Source of the DNA: Syngnathus acus
Taxonomy: Eukaryota > Chordata > Actinopteri > Syngnathiformes > Syngnathidae
Direction of reading: 5' to 3'
DNA: 64,000 bases
Assembly (NCBI RefSeq): GCF_901709675.1
Contig: NC_051101.1
Span: forward strand, 10,436,501-10,500,500
Shown: positions 13,194 to 26,500 of the stretch, one piece after another
Layout of the letters: the number at the start of each line of letters is the position of its first letter
How positions within the stretch are numbered: position 1 is the first letter of the stretch
Notes under the pieces: model-generated
The model's database searches: none
Told to the model about the DNA's origin: nothing
Seen by the model: only the letters and a program-made list of their open reading frames with translations
Program-made: the position numbers and the translations under genes

Positions 13194-14675
13194 CTTTGCC
13201 CCGTTTCACCTCAGGAGCATCGATATCGGGCTTGACTTTCGAGCCTAGTTACTGAATGTCAGGATGTGGAGCGGGTTTTATATTTCATGGACAGCGGAAA
13301 GCCAAAACGATTTGGCTTCTTTTGACTGACTACGTCACAATTAGAGCCTGCCTGTCGCACAGTCTTCCCATCCTACTGTTGAGTTCAACTATTTCAGTCC
13401 AAGGGCTAACAGAAAATAATTTACCTCTAATACTTGATCGTGGAATATTGTTTTATTTTTTTAATGTGATATAGATATACTATCACTTACCAAACAGTCT
13501 TAAACCTTTTTTCACTCAAGCGGGATAGAGTTGTGTGTGTGTGTGTGTTGAAGTCCCAGAAATATAATTTATTGAACTCTCAATTTCCCCTCTTTGGAGG
13601 GGGGGAAAAGATCCAAGAAGCGGTTGACAATCAACTGGAAATATTGTTCTTTCATGGAGATGTTGCCACCATGCCATTATTTGAAATGGTTACAAGTGAA
13701 ACATCTGCTGTGTTGCGAGGTAGAAGACTTTGTACCAAACCAGCGATCTACACCATCGGGCCTTCTCCGTCTGTTCAACGTACCAAAGAAAGCTGGTTGT
13801 GCAAAGTTGGAATGTTTTCAGCCCCCCTCTTGCCCAATCCATGTCCAACCTCTGCTGTAGACCTGGTTCTCACTGAACACCAACAGGTGCCTTTCTTACG
13901 CATTTGCGGTTATGCTTGTCATTCTTTTTAGACCAATCCGAGGCTGCTCACAGCTCACTCTTCCAGTATGACATTTCTCCCCGAGCATCAGCCACTAGGA
14001 TGATAGTCCATACATTCCCTGACTCTGAATGTAGGAGATGATGTAGGATGTTAGCTCGCTCTGCTAGGCGTGTGCTAGCTCTATATTAGTCCTTGTATAG
14101 CTGTTGCCATGTACATTTAAAGGTTGATTATGGCTGACTCATTAGATAGATTTGAGTGAGAAACAGTATTGACCTTCAGTATTAATTTATTGGACGGTGT
14201 GAACATGTGGGCCTCCTTATATGTTGCTGTAATGATTCGCTTGACATTAATAATGTGCAAAGGTTCCATGAAGTGTGTGTTGTGTTTCCACATTATGACC
14301 TGACATGTGACCAGTTCGATTGGATGTTAGTTCAGGATTGTTTTAATTCTGTGTGATGAGAAATAGGGCTGACTGAATCTTCCCCAAAGTGAATATTTTT
14401 ACACATTTTTCCCTGACATGGAGCAAGCCATTTCAAGAAGACTTTAAAGGGAATGTAAAGGAGCTTTTCATACAATATTTGCAATGCAATAATTACCCAG
14501 GACACAAGCCATTTCATGGGACCTAGTAACCCTAAATTGCACAAAAATTGAAAGTCAGGCTTTGCATGCCTTAACATCTCGAAAGTTTTTTCAAAAGGGA
14601 AATTGTTTATATGGTCATACAGTTTGTCCTTTGTATTGCCCTATTTTAGAAATAAAGAAGTTCAATTTTGGCCTT
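13194..14675 (+). other. CEP85: CEP85 3' UTR with poly(A) signal
   Basis: This is non-coding sequence after the TAG stop. A (GT)n run lies at about 13529-13548. AATAAA at 14651-14656, followed by a T-rich stretch, is a convincing poly(A) signal. ORFs within it lack domain content. Confidence 0.6.
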
Positions 14676-15029
14676 TTTTTTTTTTTTTTAGTAGTCTTAA
14701 TTAAATCTTAACGCTGGTGCTATCGACTCGTCACTATAAATATTTGACGTATTGAATAGACAAGTCATGAATAATCTTCCACAAACTGACGTCATATCAC
14801 ATTTGCGTGATTGTCTTTCAAAATTTAAGTCATGTATAGAACTTGTAAGTCATATATAGAACTTGATATGTGACGTAAATTCTAAGTTGCGTTTAAAAAA
14901 ATAACCAGAGAAATCCAAGCGCGTGCACGATACTATTTCCGCTCAAAGCGCGCACTGGCTCGTGTGTTGCTAATAGCAACATACGACCGACATTAAAAAC
15001 AAGCTACAGCTTCACACTCCAATCCTGTC
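14676..15029 (+). promoter_or_regulatory. UBXN11: Intergenic spacer and UBXN11 promoter
   Basis: A short spacer separates the CEP85 poly(A) region from the UBXN11 start codon. A near-tandem repeat of the phrase AAGTCATGTATAGAACTTG occurs near 14828-14866. No TATA box is convincing. The UBXN11 start site is unknown. Confidence 0.35.
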
Positions 15030-17615
15030 ATGAGTTCACCATTGTCATTGCTAAAGAAAACGAGGCGAGTCCCGCTTCAGTGTGAGGAAAGTACTAGACG
15101 GTAAGACGACACAATTTAACTAAATTATTTATACTGCATTACGTTCAGGAGACTTCCGGGTGAGCGATGTCACGTGACCTTAAAGCTTTTTTAACTGAAT
15201 ATTTAACGTTATACTTATTTGTTTTTGTATTTAATAAACATGTTCACAGTAACTTTAGGTCAAATATTATGCTAAAAATGCTGGCTACAGTTATAGAAAT
15301 TGTTTCTGTCCTACAGGGGCAAAAAGGAGAATCTATCAACAGGTAAACTGCAGATAACCCAACACACTAATACAAAATATAAAAAAATATTTTATTACAA
15401 CCCCTTAAATTTGAATCTCAAGTCTTAGATGACCCTAGTGCTCGTGTGGCCAGTCCCAGTCGACACTGTGATGCTGACTTTGTTAAGTTTAAAGCATCTG
15501 ATAAAGGTAAAGACAAATGTACACTCTTGATATTATGATGTTCTGAAATTGCCCTTCAAAAAAAATCTTATGTAGGCATTAAATGCAAATTTTTAAAAGC
15601 TTGTATATGACTTCCTGATATAAATAGTTCCCTATCCTCAACCCAGGTGCTGCGCCAAGCGACTTTGAGCTGATGTCTTCCATGATGCAGCAACTAACCG
15701 TTCTGGAGAGGAAGGTCACAAGCCAAAAAGAGGAAATGGCACGCAAGGTAAACACTCATTTGATATGATGGACAGAAAACCTCACTCACACAACACTGTT
15801 TCCTTTGGAAGGACAATGTTATTTTGAATTTGAGGGAGAAACTGAAAGCTCAACAAGACTCAGGTAATAACTCCAAATTCTCAAGCACTCGCTGATTTTG
15901 TGGCTGATAAGTGATTATAGTGCAGGGCCATCTTGAGAGTTGCAGTCATCTTGAAAGAAGGTGCCAACAGCTACAGCACCAAGTGGATGACATGGAGGTG
16001 CGTTTGATGAAAACCTTTCCAAGTGATTCATTCACTAATTTCTCTGTTACTGTTTACAGAGCTTCCTGAATGACTACGGTTTGATCTGGGTGGGAGACAC
16101 AAAGCCCAATAATGCAGCGCAGCAAACAAACATCTCAGACACAGGTACAAGCCATCTTACTTTTGAACAAAAAATGGCTGCTGACATACTTCCTCCTTAC
16201 AGACAACCCAATGGTCCAGAATTTCCATATGGACTTTGACCTCGTGATACAGACGATTAAGGAGCTGAACGTTCTCGCAGGGGAAGCGTTCGTACGAACC
16301 ACACCCAAAGGGGCGCAGTTGGCACGAAACGATCCGGTGCAACTGAAACTCTACAGGAATGGCATTGTCATGTTCAACGGACCTTTCCGCTCCTATCAGG
16401 AGAACAGTACACAGGTTCTTAAAACAACAAGTCAAGTGCTAATCATTTTACATCTCTGAGATAAAAATATTTTTGCATATTTGGTTCTCCTCGCAGCAAT
16501 GCATGCAGGATCTAATGGAGGGCTATTTCCCATCCGAGCTTCAATCCAGATTTCCGGATGGTGTGCCTTTTGAGGTGTGTACCCATCACTCAGCATCCAC
16601 ATTAACACATAAATGCAAAATTTGTCTTTTGGTTCGCAAGGTCCACGATAGACGAGAGGAAGAGTTTGTCCTCAGAGTACCATGCGATAAATTTCCTGGT
16701 AGAGGACAGGCTATGCGAGAGAAAAAGAAGGAATTGCCAAATAGACTCAACTCGCCAAATAGACTCAACTCGCAGTTTCCTGGTTGGTCCTGCACTCATG
16801 TCACATGATTTGAAATTATTGAATAAAGCCATCATGTGTTTGTTTGGTTCACAGCTAAGACGTTAAGCACAAATCAATGCCAGAACAATCTGCCAAAATT
16901 AGCAGTGAAGGCGGGTCGAGTGATTGACGTCAGGGACTCTGGGCAAACAGCCTTGCAGGTTTGACGAGGCACAGGCGATAATTTCTCGGACTGTGCTGAT
17001 CATATTCCATATTCCGGCTCATCTTTTCCCTAGGGCTTATCTGACACACACGACAGCTCCTCAGCGATCATCGTGGATACGCCAGCACTGCAAGCAATGA
17101 AGGACAGGTACTCAAAAAATTATCATTTATGAGTAGCCCTTTAAACAAACCTGCAATCCAATGTGATCAGTACAAAGGCTTGGTAAAAAAAAAAGTCCTT
17201 ACAAAGATAGATAAAATGTCTTATTTTCACTTTTTCAAGGAAGCACACAGTCACCTCGGAAAGGCCATCGTCTCCACGCAACATCATCACACTTAAGGTC
17301 AAGTCAGAGGATGGCGATCGCATTTATGTGCTGAAGATGCGACTCTCTGAGACCGTGGGTCACCTCAGGCAGCACCTGGACACACACAGGTCAGCTTACA
17401 TTTTTATTTACCTTGGAAACATCATGACAGCTCATGTTTGCTGCTATTGATTTTTTTTTTACAGGGGACATAACCTGGCTGGCTATGACATTATCAGTGC
17501 ATACCCTCAGTGTCACTACCAGGATGACCGCCAAACGCTTGGGTCATGTGGGCTCACGACCAATGTTACTCTTCTTCTGCGAGGAAGGAAAAACACAAAT
17601 AAATCATCTAGCTAA
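15030..17615 (+). CDS. UBXN11: UBX domain-containing protein 11 (UBXN11)
   Basis: Fourteen exons give 468 codons: 15030-15100, 15317-15342, 15423-15506, 15647-15747, 15812-15863, 15921-15997, 16060-16144, 16203-16414, 16497-16574, 16641-16782, 16855-16958, 17034-17107, 17240-17389 and 17465-17615. A short basic N-terminus leads into a coiled coil (MMQQLTVLERKVTSQKEEMA). A SEP domain follows (VQLKLYRNGIVMFNGPFRSY, then GYFPSELQSRFPDGVPFEV). The C-terminal UBX domain has a ubiquitin fold (RNIITLKVKSEDGDRIYVLK, YDIISAYPQCHYQDD, TNVTLLLRGR). UBX proteins are typically p97/VCP cofactors; UBXN11 (socius) has been linked to Rnd GTPases and actin. Exon 10 contains an 18-bp direct duplication. The exon at 15921 uses the TATAG acceptor because the next AG would give an in-frame stop. 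Confidence 0.9.
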
Positions 17616-18135
17616 ATAATCTTTGAAAGTTTGTTTTATTTTACTCTTACCCTTTGAAGAATGACAGTTGTGGGAATTTATGTGTATAGATTCTCACAGA
17701 TGTGAAACTTTTCCATCAAAATATTAAAATGTAACTTTTAATCCAAAGTGATTTTTTTAACGATCAAACATAATTTTGTCGTTTGTTTTTCAAAATATAT
17801 GCACTTGTAATCAACAAATCGTGAAATGTTTTTGGTGGGTAAATATTATGTAGTATTTTTGAAAATAATAATAGTGAAGGATTTAAACGAATAAGTAATA
17901 TTTATAAATTGTGCGTCCCAGAGAAATTAGCCACGTGGAGTTGTTTTTGTGTTGTCGAAAGCACGTTTCCGCAAAGCCAATGACGTATATTATCAGTCGT
18001 GTCTGATTGGCCCAAAACCCGGAAGTTTTTAAAACGGGGCAACCTGTACAACTAACCTACTTTCCGACTGCCATTACTTACGAGATAAAGATTACACTTT
18101 GAACTTTTGGAAGAGCTTTTAGTTTCTGGACAACC
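17616..18135 (+). promoter_or_regulatory. HACL1: UBXN11 3' end and HACL1 promoter
   Basis: The UBXN11 3' UTR is AT-rich and short. Near 17975-18025 there are a forward CCAAT core, an inverted one (GATTGGCCC) and an ETS-like CCGGAAGT. Together these make a typical TATA-less promoter for the HACL1 ATG at 18136. Site calls are by eye. Confidence 0.45.
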
Positions 18136-21100
18136 ATGGACGAAGTGACAGGAGCTCAGCTTATTGCTGAGTCTCTTATGAATCAGGTCAGTTGTAAACA
18201 ACAAACTTGGGTCAGCTAGTTAAGCAACTATGACCTTACCGCACTATCTCATGCTTTGAAAAATTGAATAAGCAGTTTGTTCATTTGTAATTCGATGTTT
18301 ATTTTAAGCAAGCTGCTTTTGTTCTTTTTTTTGTATGCGTGTCAAAGTTCCCTGTCAAGTTGTGAGTCAACACAATACAAGAAAATAGATGAAAACACTT
18401 TTTCTTGATGTGCGTATAAATGTCCCTATAGAAAGTGGAATACATGTTTGGGATCGTCGGTGTTCCTGTCATTGAGGTAGCAATGGCTGCTCAGGCTGCA
18501 GGGATCAAATACATTGGCATGCGCAATGAACAAGCGGTAAGATGCACCTACTCTGCTCAGTTATATGGGTTCTTGTGTTTGATCCAATCTTCCATCAATG
18601 TTCCATACATTAGGCCTGTTATGCTGCCTCTGCCATTGGATACCTGACTGGGAGGTAGGACATTGCTCTTCAAATAAAAAAAACAACTGGTGGTTTAGGT
18701 TAATTGTGGATACATCTACCTCCCCAGACCAGGTGCTTGCCTGGTGGTGTCAGGACCAGGACTCATTCATGCTCTGGGTGGAATGGCCAACTCCAACATG
18801 AACTGCTGGTATGAATCTATAATCTCCCTCAAATAGGAGTCTGTTAACTGGATTTGTGCATCACTACATGCAGGCCAGTGGTTGTTATCGGGGGATCTTC
18901 AGATAGAAGCCAAGAGACTGCAGGAGCCTTTCAAGAGTTTCCACAGGTAATCAAAATGTACACATTTAGGTGTTTTCCTCTGCTTTAATCATTTATCGTT
19001 TTAGGTGGAAGCGTGTCGCCTGTATAGCAAATTCTCAGCAAGGCCAAGTAATCTTGAAGCCATCCCTTCCGTGATTGAGAAGGTAACATGTCAATTTATT
19101 TGAGTTTCTTAAGTTAATATTGAACAGGGTTGAGTGAAATTTGCATTTATATACACATAATATTCGCTTATTATTCGTGGGAGATTTTGAACACATCACT
19201 ATTTTGGGGCTTTACACAGGCTGTTCGCACAAGCATGTATGGGCGTCCAGGCGCTTGTTATGTGGACATTGCAGGAGACATGGTGAATGCCAAAGTGGAC
19301 CGAAGCAGAGTCAGGTTTGTCATATCGCTGTTTTCTGGTACTCGACAGCATTTCCGTATTTAACAAAATGTATTCCACTCGCAGGTTTGTCCACTGTTGT
19401 CCACCTTCTCCCATTTGTCTGGCCGACCACAATGCAGTGTTGGAGGCCATCACTGTCTTGAAATCAGCTAAAAGGCCTTTGGTCATCATTGGCAAAGGTA
19501 AAACTTCCTTTATGGGTTTTTTAAAAGGAGATTTTAAGTTTTCCAATTGTGGCCCGCAGGTGCAGCCTACGGTCGAGCAGAAGCCGCTTTGAGAGACTTT
19601 GTGGAATTGAGCCAACTGCCCTTCCTTCCGACCCCCATGGGGAAAGGAGTGCTGCCTGATGATCACCCCAAATGTGTGGGGGCTGCACGCTCGAGGTAGA
19701 CCTAAAAAATCCTTTTTGGAGCAGTTGCTGTGGTGATTAGCTAAATTGGGTGGGGAGGCAGGGGGTAATGAATTAATAAAATGTACAGATATGATATATA
19801 TCAAATGTGAATATCGTAAATGTTTATCATCTTCCCTTCTCAACTCCCTTTGCAATGAAGAGCTCTTCTCCAGACAGATGTCGTGCTTCTTCTTGGAGCA
19901 CGACTCAACTGGATGCTCCATTTTGGTCTGCCACCGAGATTTGACCCAAATGTCAAAATCATTCAGGTTGGTAGTTTTTTTGTTGTCATATATATATATA
20001 TATATATATATATAATCCACATTTAATTTCATGGTGCTACATGTCGCAAATGGAATTTTGGTCTGCATTTTAGTGCATGTATTGACTCTATGATGTTTTA
20101 TGTGTAGGTTGACCTTTGCCCTGAGGAGATGGGAAACAATGTGAGGCCTGCTGTTGCTCTCCTGGGGGACATCAATGCGGTCGTCACTCAGGTGCAAAAC
20201 GCTGAAACGCTCACCTAAGTGATTCACTGATCTTAAATGCCAAAAGTACCGCTTGTATGTTTTAGTCAAGTATTATTATCCTTTTCTCCTTCAGTTACGG
20301 GAGTGTCTTATTAAAGATGGCTGGAAGTATCCTTCTGACACAAAATGGTGGAGTAGCCTAAAAGAGAAAATGACCAGTAATGCCAAAATATCAAATGTGA
20401 GTTTTGGCAAAAAAGAATAATTCTCTTGCTGTTCACCTCATAAACAAACCTGGACCTTCATCTCATTCTTCACAGGCGCTAGCTCTCCCCTCAACGATAC
20501 CCATGAACTACTACACGGTGTTTCACCACATCTCACAGCTGCTGCCACGCGACTGCATCATTGTCAGCGAGGGCGCCAACACCATGGACATTGGACGCAC
20601 TATGTTGAATAATTACTTGCCTCGTCACAGGTAATCGTCATCTACAGAGCAGCTCGGGATGTTACATAGTGTGGCTCAAGCGTTCTTCATGAATCCAATG
20701 ACCTTTAGGCTGGATGCGGGAACATTCGGAACAATGGGAGTGGGCCCCGGTTTTGCAATAGCTGCAGCTGTCGTCGAGAGGACCGAGAATAAGGGCCGAA
20801 GGATTGTCTGTGTGGAAGGCGATAGTGCCTTTGGATTTTCCGGCATGGAGGTTGAAACCATGTGCAGGTCTGGAACTTTACTCTTTCCAACGCTATCGAT
20901 TTTCTTTCAAAATCACATATAACCGCTCTTTTTTTTTTTAAACAGATATAACCTACCTATAGTTGTGATTGTTGTGAATAACAACGGTATATACAGCGGA
21001 GTTGACCCTGAGACGTGGAAAGAAATGGCAAAAATGGGGGATCTGACCAGCATGTGAGACAATAATCATCTAAATTGTGTCAAATCAAATGCTCTCTGAT

Positions 21101-22470
21101 TTTTAAATACTCACCCTTATCTTTGTCCTCAAATCAGAGCGCCCCCCGTGACCCTCCTCCCCGAGGCCCGCTACGACCAGGTGATGACAGCATTTGGCGG
21201 GCGTGGTTTCTTGGTGAGGTCGGCGGAGGAACTGTGTAACGCTTTGCAGCTCAGCTTGAGTGACTGGGAACGACCAAGTCTTCTCAATGTGCTCATCGAC
21301 CCTTCCTCTGACAGAAAGCAACAGGTACACGCGCTCATTTTATGAAGATTTGCTATTTTCTGACAGCGATGTAATCATCTGAACAGGTTCTCAACTGTCA
21401 TTCCGCATATGTCCTCTAGGGAGAAGTATTGCGCTTACTTAGGCCCATCATCCATCCCAATCAATGCGCACACAACTTTCAATTGCTAGTTGTTGTAGCC
21501 TTTTGTTGACATTTTTGACATTTCGTCTTTCTCGTCTTACGATTACATAACCATACATTTTATCGGGTCGTCATTAGCGAACCGTCGATTAGCAAACCAA
21601 AAATTTCCAACCAAACAAAGGAATCTAATTTTAATGGATTGGCCCACAAACTATTATTCATTTTCTTCAAATCATGTTTCTGTGTTCATCTGTTTATGCC
21701 AGAAATGTATAGTGACCGGAGCATCAATCTTCCACAAAATGGTGGAAAGTACAACGCATCTGCGTATCCACTGCCCGTTGCTACTCAAAATAATATCTCG
21801 CGTGACTGTGGGTTTAGTAAATCAGACCAGAACAAAACACATAAACAAAACCAAAACCTGTTTAATGAAGTTAATAATGACGAGGTGGGGCACAACGGAA
21901 CACAAGGACCCGATTGGCTGGAAGATGAGAACAGGTTAAACAAATGGTTCATTAAGAGGAAATACCACAGACGAGTGCGGCAACTCTGAAGTTAGTTGGA
22001 ATTAAAAGCAGCAGCATTCCATTTGGTGATTATTAAAGACCAATAAGCGGCTCCGTGTTTATTTGACTGCAATGTGTCCCTGAGCGCTAATCCTCCCAGT
22101 CCACAGGTGCACTGTGGAGCTGCTCCTTTCCACTCACAATCCCCCCATCCTCGCATCAACTTGACCTCCTCTATTTCTGGTCCCTTATAATTAGAAAGCG
22201 GGGCCCTCTGTGTTTATGTTGAATGTATCCACGCAACCCTCCGTGCATGGTGGCACGGATACGTTCAGGTGATGGAAGGTTCCATTGAGGCACTAAGCTC
22301 CATGGTTGTGACCTTTTTGGTCGACGATGGATGCCTTGCTGTCGGTCTGTTAGTCAAAATCCCAGCCAACAAGAAATATTTTGAATTTTTATCTCTGAGT
22401 TAGGAAGAAATTTATTTTTTTTCTTTCTGTTTTTCAGGAGTTCCCTTGGCTCACCCGTTCCAACCTGTAG
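18136..22470 (+). CDS. HACL1: 2-hydroxyacyl-CoA lyase 1 (HACL1)
   Basis: Seventeen exons give 568 codons (human 578): 18136-18186, 18432-18536, 18614-18654, 18728-18808, 18874-18946, 19005-19082, 19220-19314, 19385-19497, 19560-19695, 19861-19966, 20108-20191, 20295-20396, 20476-20630, 20709-20867, 20946-21053, 21138-21324 and 22438-22470. Known role: a thiamine-diphosphate enzyme of peroxisomal alpha-oxidation that cleaves 2-hydroxyacyl-CoA to formyl-CoA and a fatty aldehyde. The N-terminal Pyr domain carries the conserved Glu in MRNEQA. The central domain includes VDIAGD, and the C-terminal domain holds the TPP/Mg motif [11 protein letters not shown]...VNNNGIYSG. The last exon adds only FPWLTRSNL; the SNL end is a PTS1-type peroxisomal signal (human SNM). 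The 1.1-kb last intron holds nothing recognisable. All frames are intact. Confidence 0.96.
19986..20015. repeat. (AT)n microsatellite
   Basis: A pure TA/AT dinucleotide run lies in the HACL1 intron after the exon ending at 19966. It generates false ORFs on both strands (YIYIYI translations). Confidence 0.9.
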
Positions 22471-23541
22471 AAGGAAAGTGATTTTTTTTTCTGTTTCTTC
22501 ATAACTGACTGAAGGTTTTTCTATTAAGACCATAGTGACGACAAGCGGTTTAGACAATGAATTAATTAATGAAAAAGAAAAAAAAGGAAAGCTCAAGAGC
22601 TTCTGGTTCTACCTACTGGTGCATAATGCATTGCAGTCATTTAAAAAATGTGTAATTTAGGGCAGCTTTGTCACAAAGCTTACATTGAGTACGTGACTAA
22701 TCAATTTTCTTGTCAAAAATGTATGCCTTGAACAGAACAACTGTACTAATGATGAAGGTGGTGTCTATATATAGTAATAACATAAAATGTCCGTTAATAC
22801 AAATGCAAAAGAAAATCAATGCAAAAATATACTTGCATTATTTTGATGTAAAAAACCAAGTCATTATAAATAAATCTATATTTATATTGACTGCAGTTCA
22901 TTACATTAAAATATCTATTTTGTCTTCTTCCAGTACATTGCTTCTTTCCACACATACCAAACTACAGCAAATGCTTTCATATTAGGACTCAGAATGTCGT
23001 CCCAGAATTATTTACTGCTTATACATTCTCCTAAAGAGCACCAGTGGAAAATCAGACCATTTATTTCGTAGGACAGTCCAGGCTATAAAACCAATGTGGT
23101 CGGGGAGTAAATGGATACTACAATCGCTCAGGGACTGGCTAAGAAAAACATCGCAATCAAAATAGCCTCAAAGCCAGCACAATAAAATGTAAAAGTATGC
23201 GCTAATGCACGTAAGATCTTGTAGTGAGGCAAATTGTGTGTTCAGTCCCCCCTTGTGAGGGGAGTGGAAACAACAAAAGGCACCCCCTGCAGTAGTAGAG
23301 ATCTAATATTGGCACCCATAAGCAGCTGGCAGGCCGCCTTCTGTAATTTTAGCGCACACGGATGCGGAGGAAAGGTTTAATGGGCATTGGTGGACATGCC
23401 CCCCTCGCGAGGGCGTAAAGACAGCACAGCAGAGCAGAGAGGAGAGGAGAGGGAGAATGGGGAGCTGAAACGCAGACAAGAAGGCAGAGAGGAACACAGG
23501 GCTGCTTTCGCTTTCCCCCCCCCGGATAAAGTCGGGCAACT
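22471..23541 (+). promoter_or_regulatory. COLQ: HACL1 3' region and COLQ promoter/5' UTR
   Basis: The region is AT-rich at first (HACL1 3' UTR and spacer). A TATAAAA at 23094-23100 is a candidate COLQ TATA box. An E-box CAGCTG at 23323-23328 and a purine-rich tract at 23430-23460 precede the ATG. An AATAAA at 23181-23186 is more likely within the COLQ leader than a real poly(A) site. COLQ is muscle-expressed, so the E-box is suggestive only. Confidence 0.4.
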
Positions 23542-26500
23542 ATGGGCAGCATCATGACTCCTCGAGCACATGGACTTTATTTGACTCTGTGTTTTTACTA
23601 TGGCATGGCCCATTCATCTTTCCTGGACAGCTTTAATTCATTCCCGGCAGGTAAGCCCGTTGTAATTGATCCTTGTGCGTGCAAAGGTGCATGAGCAGGT
23701 GTTGAAGGGCCTCGGCATGCAGAAGGATATTTATTTATTTATTGTGGGATTGCAATGATTGCTTTTTACGTATTTATACGGGAAGAGCGTAACAGCTCTC
23801 GTTATGATGCGGAGCCCAAAAAAAAAAATGTTGGATGAAGTCATCCGTGTCAATCAAAACCGAGCATTATGATCTTTTACAGTGTGCCTAATGAAATGGA
23901 CTTGTAAACTACTCTTGTTGTCATGTTGTTGTTGCCCATGAGGTGGACTGGAAATGCCGCTATAAATAGCCAATGCAGTGGTACCTCATGTCTGCACGAG
24001 GAACTGCTGGACGGGTGTCACCATTTGATAGTTTGCACCTGTTTGTTGCATGCTAAGTGTTAGCGACTAATCTTCTTTGGGGATTGCGTGTTTGCCACCA
24101 GATGTTGCCCATGCATGTCCAACGTGTTTCTCCTTGCGTGTCTTTACACCTTGCACAGCACTCGCTCCCCAGGAGCAGCAGAGGAGGTTGAACCCATGCT
24201 GTTTAGTGAGTCTGCCACCACCCCCACTTCTCCCTCCACCACCTTCACTTTGGCGCCGCCACACTCATGTGAGTCCAAGTCATGTGACCGCCGTCCTTTT
24301 GTGGAATACCCGACGTGTGTCAATGTTGTCGTGTCCTTGGATGGTGTCCAACCGCTGGTGTCAAACACCCGCTTATTTTAAACCTCCAAATAACTGAGAT
24401 GGATACATACAGTAGATATGATTTGTGGTATGCTTTGGATCCTTATCATTCAAAAGATTATTTGAGATATTTTGATCTTTACTTCTTTTAGGGAGGTGAT
24501 TCAGAGTCTCCATCTGAAGGTAAAGGTTCCTCCTGTGCCCGTGGCCCCCCTGGACCCTCTGGTCCCCCTGGACCTCAGGTAAGAGCTTTCAAAATGTCAA
24601 ATTGTCATTGTCAGTGTTTCCTTAAGACCTTTACAAGCGCTTTTTATTTATTTTGTCATAAATAAAAATAAATAAATAATATGAAAATAAAATAAATACA
24701 TAAATAAAATAATTAAATAAATACATAAAATAATAAATAAATGAAGAAAAATAAAACCCCTCAGAATCTTTGTAGAAATCAAATATTGGAGTGTATTATT
24801 ATTATTATTATCTTTAAAATATTTTTAAAATCATCCACAAGCATAAGCGAGGTCAAGGGTCATATGGATACATGATGATGGGTCATAGGGGGGTCTCCAA
24901 GTGCCCACTTCACGTCACCCAGCCTTGTGAAGATTTTCTTGCACTTCCTTATGAACATACGTACATTTCATGCATGGACTTTAGCAAATCTGCTTCTACC
25001 ATGTAGATCGTGCATACGCTTTTCCTACGTTGAATTTAAAAGGAATGAAAGGAGCCGCTCTAATTGGCCATCTAGCAAATCGACTGTGATCACACCCACA
25101 ATGACGCAAACGCACCTTTGTGGCTGTACATGTCTATGAAAAGATCAAAAGAACGAAAACTCCACCCAGTATTTAAGCACTGGGCAGGGATATGTGGCCC
25201 AGTGTGTCAAAAGGGAGGACTGACAAATGTTCTTTTTTCAACATGTTTACAATCTTGGGATTTGAGATTTTTCCATCTCATGCTACATATGATTTAAAAC
25301 ATGGCTGAGAACTGAACAGGTGACGTTCTTGAGGTCTCCAATTTGAGAAAATCCTGAAGAGGAGACAGGAGGGGGGGGACTCTTTCATGCATGGAACACA
25401 GCAGCCCATTAACGCTCTGCATTTAGCTCCAGACATAAATAGCTTTTTTCCACTGGCGGCCCGCAGTACACCTCATGTCATTTTTTGAAACTCGATGAAG
25501 AGTTGTCTGCCAGGAAAGTCGCACTGGCTTGCGTACATTCCGGGGATTACCAAACTACGGGCGTGGCCATGTGACTACATGGGCGACGGATGCTTATTAA
25601 GACATTAATGATTAATAAGTGATTTTTTTTTTCTTTCCTGACATGTTTTATTTATTATGACGTGTTTTGCTGCGGCCGACCACCCTGGGCTGCCTCAGCA
25701 GCATCCGGGCCGCAGCAGGCACTTTTTCAATCAATATCTGCCACTCAAGCCTTAATTAAAACTGCAGCTCGCATTTCCACATGCAGGCTTTTTGCGGTTA
25801 CACTGAGGACATTGGGGAGAAGGATATTTTGAGATAATGTCTAAATAATACACACCTCCTTGAATTAACTAGAGGACTTCATGCGAGAAAAAATTTCTAA
25901 AAATATATTTGTAGAAAGCTTGGGATAACAAGACAAAAATTTTCAAAAAATGTAGAAAACTTTTTAATAACTTTTTATATTTCATGTTTTACAGGGTCCA
26001 CCTGGATTACCAGGTATTGGAGGATCCAAGGGAGAAAAGGTGAGGATGTTTTCCGACATGACATTCGTGCCACTCATAATCCATAATCACATGTGCTCAT
26101 TATTTTTGTGAGCTCAATTTGTCTTGGCCTGCAGCCCAAGATGCTGACAGATGCTAGTTTGGAAATGCATTAACGGCGTCTGTCCTTGTCCCTCCTTCAC
26201 ATCCTGTTGTCAGGGAGAAATCGGAAGACCTGGACAAAAGGTGAGCGTCTCCATTAATCATCAGTTATTCTGGCCCTAAATGGATTTGGACCGAAATGAG
26301 ACTCAATGTCAATGGCTGCTTTGTGAACAAACGCAACCTTGACGGGAGACATGCAAAAGATGCTGAGTTCACAAAGCTCGACCCAGCCCGCACGGGTCGC
26401 CGTAACACGACACAAACTGAAGGGCACGCGTGTGTGTGAAAAACCACCGGCGGAAGAGTAAAATCCCAGACGATCACTTTCTGCGGGCCGGAGGAAGAGA

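Noticed and set aside
19199-20269. A 356-residue minus-strand ORF
   Set aside because: It runs antisense across four HACL1 exons and the AT microsatellite (YIYIYI), has no domain, and is explained by the plus-strand gene.
21325-22437. Possible extra gene or exon in the last HACL1 intron
   Set aside because: Two overlapping ORFs of about 100 codons at 21634-21989 have no domain or splice logic, and the HACL1 phases join directly over the intron.
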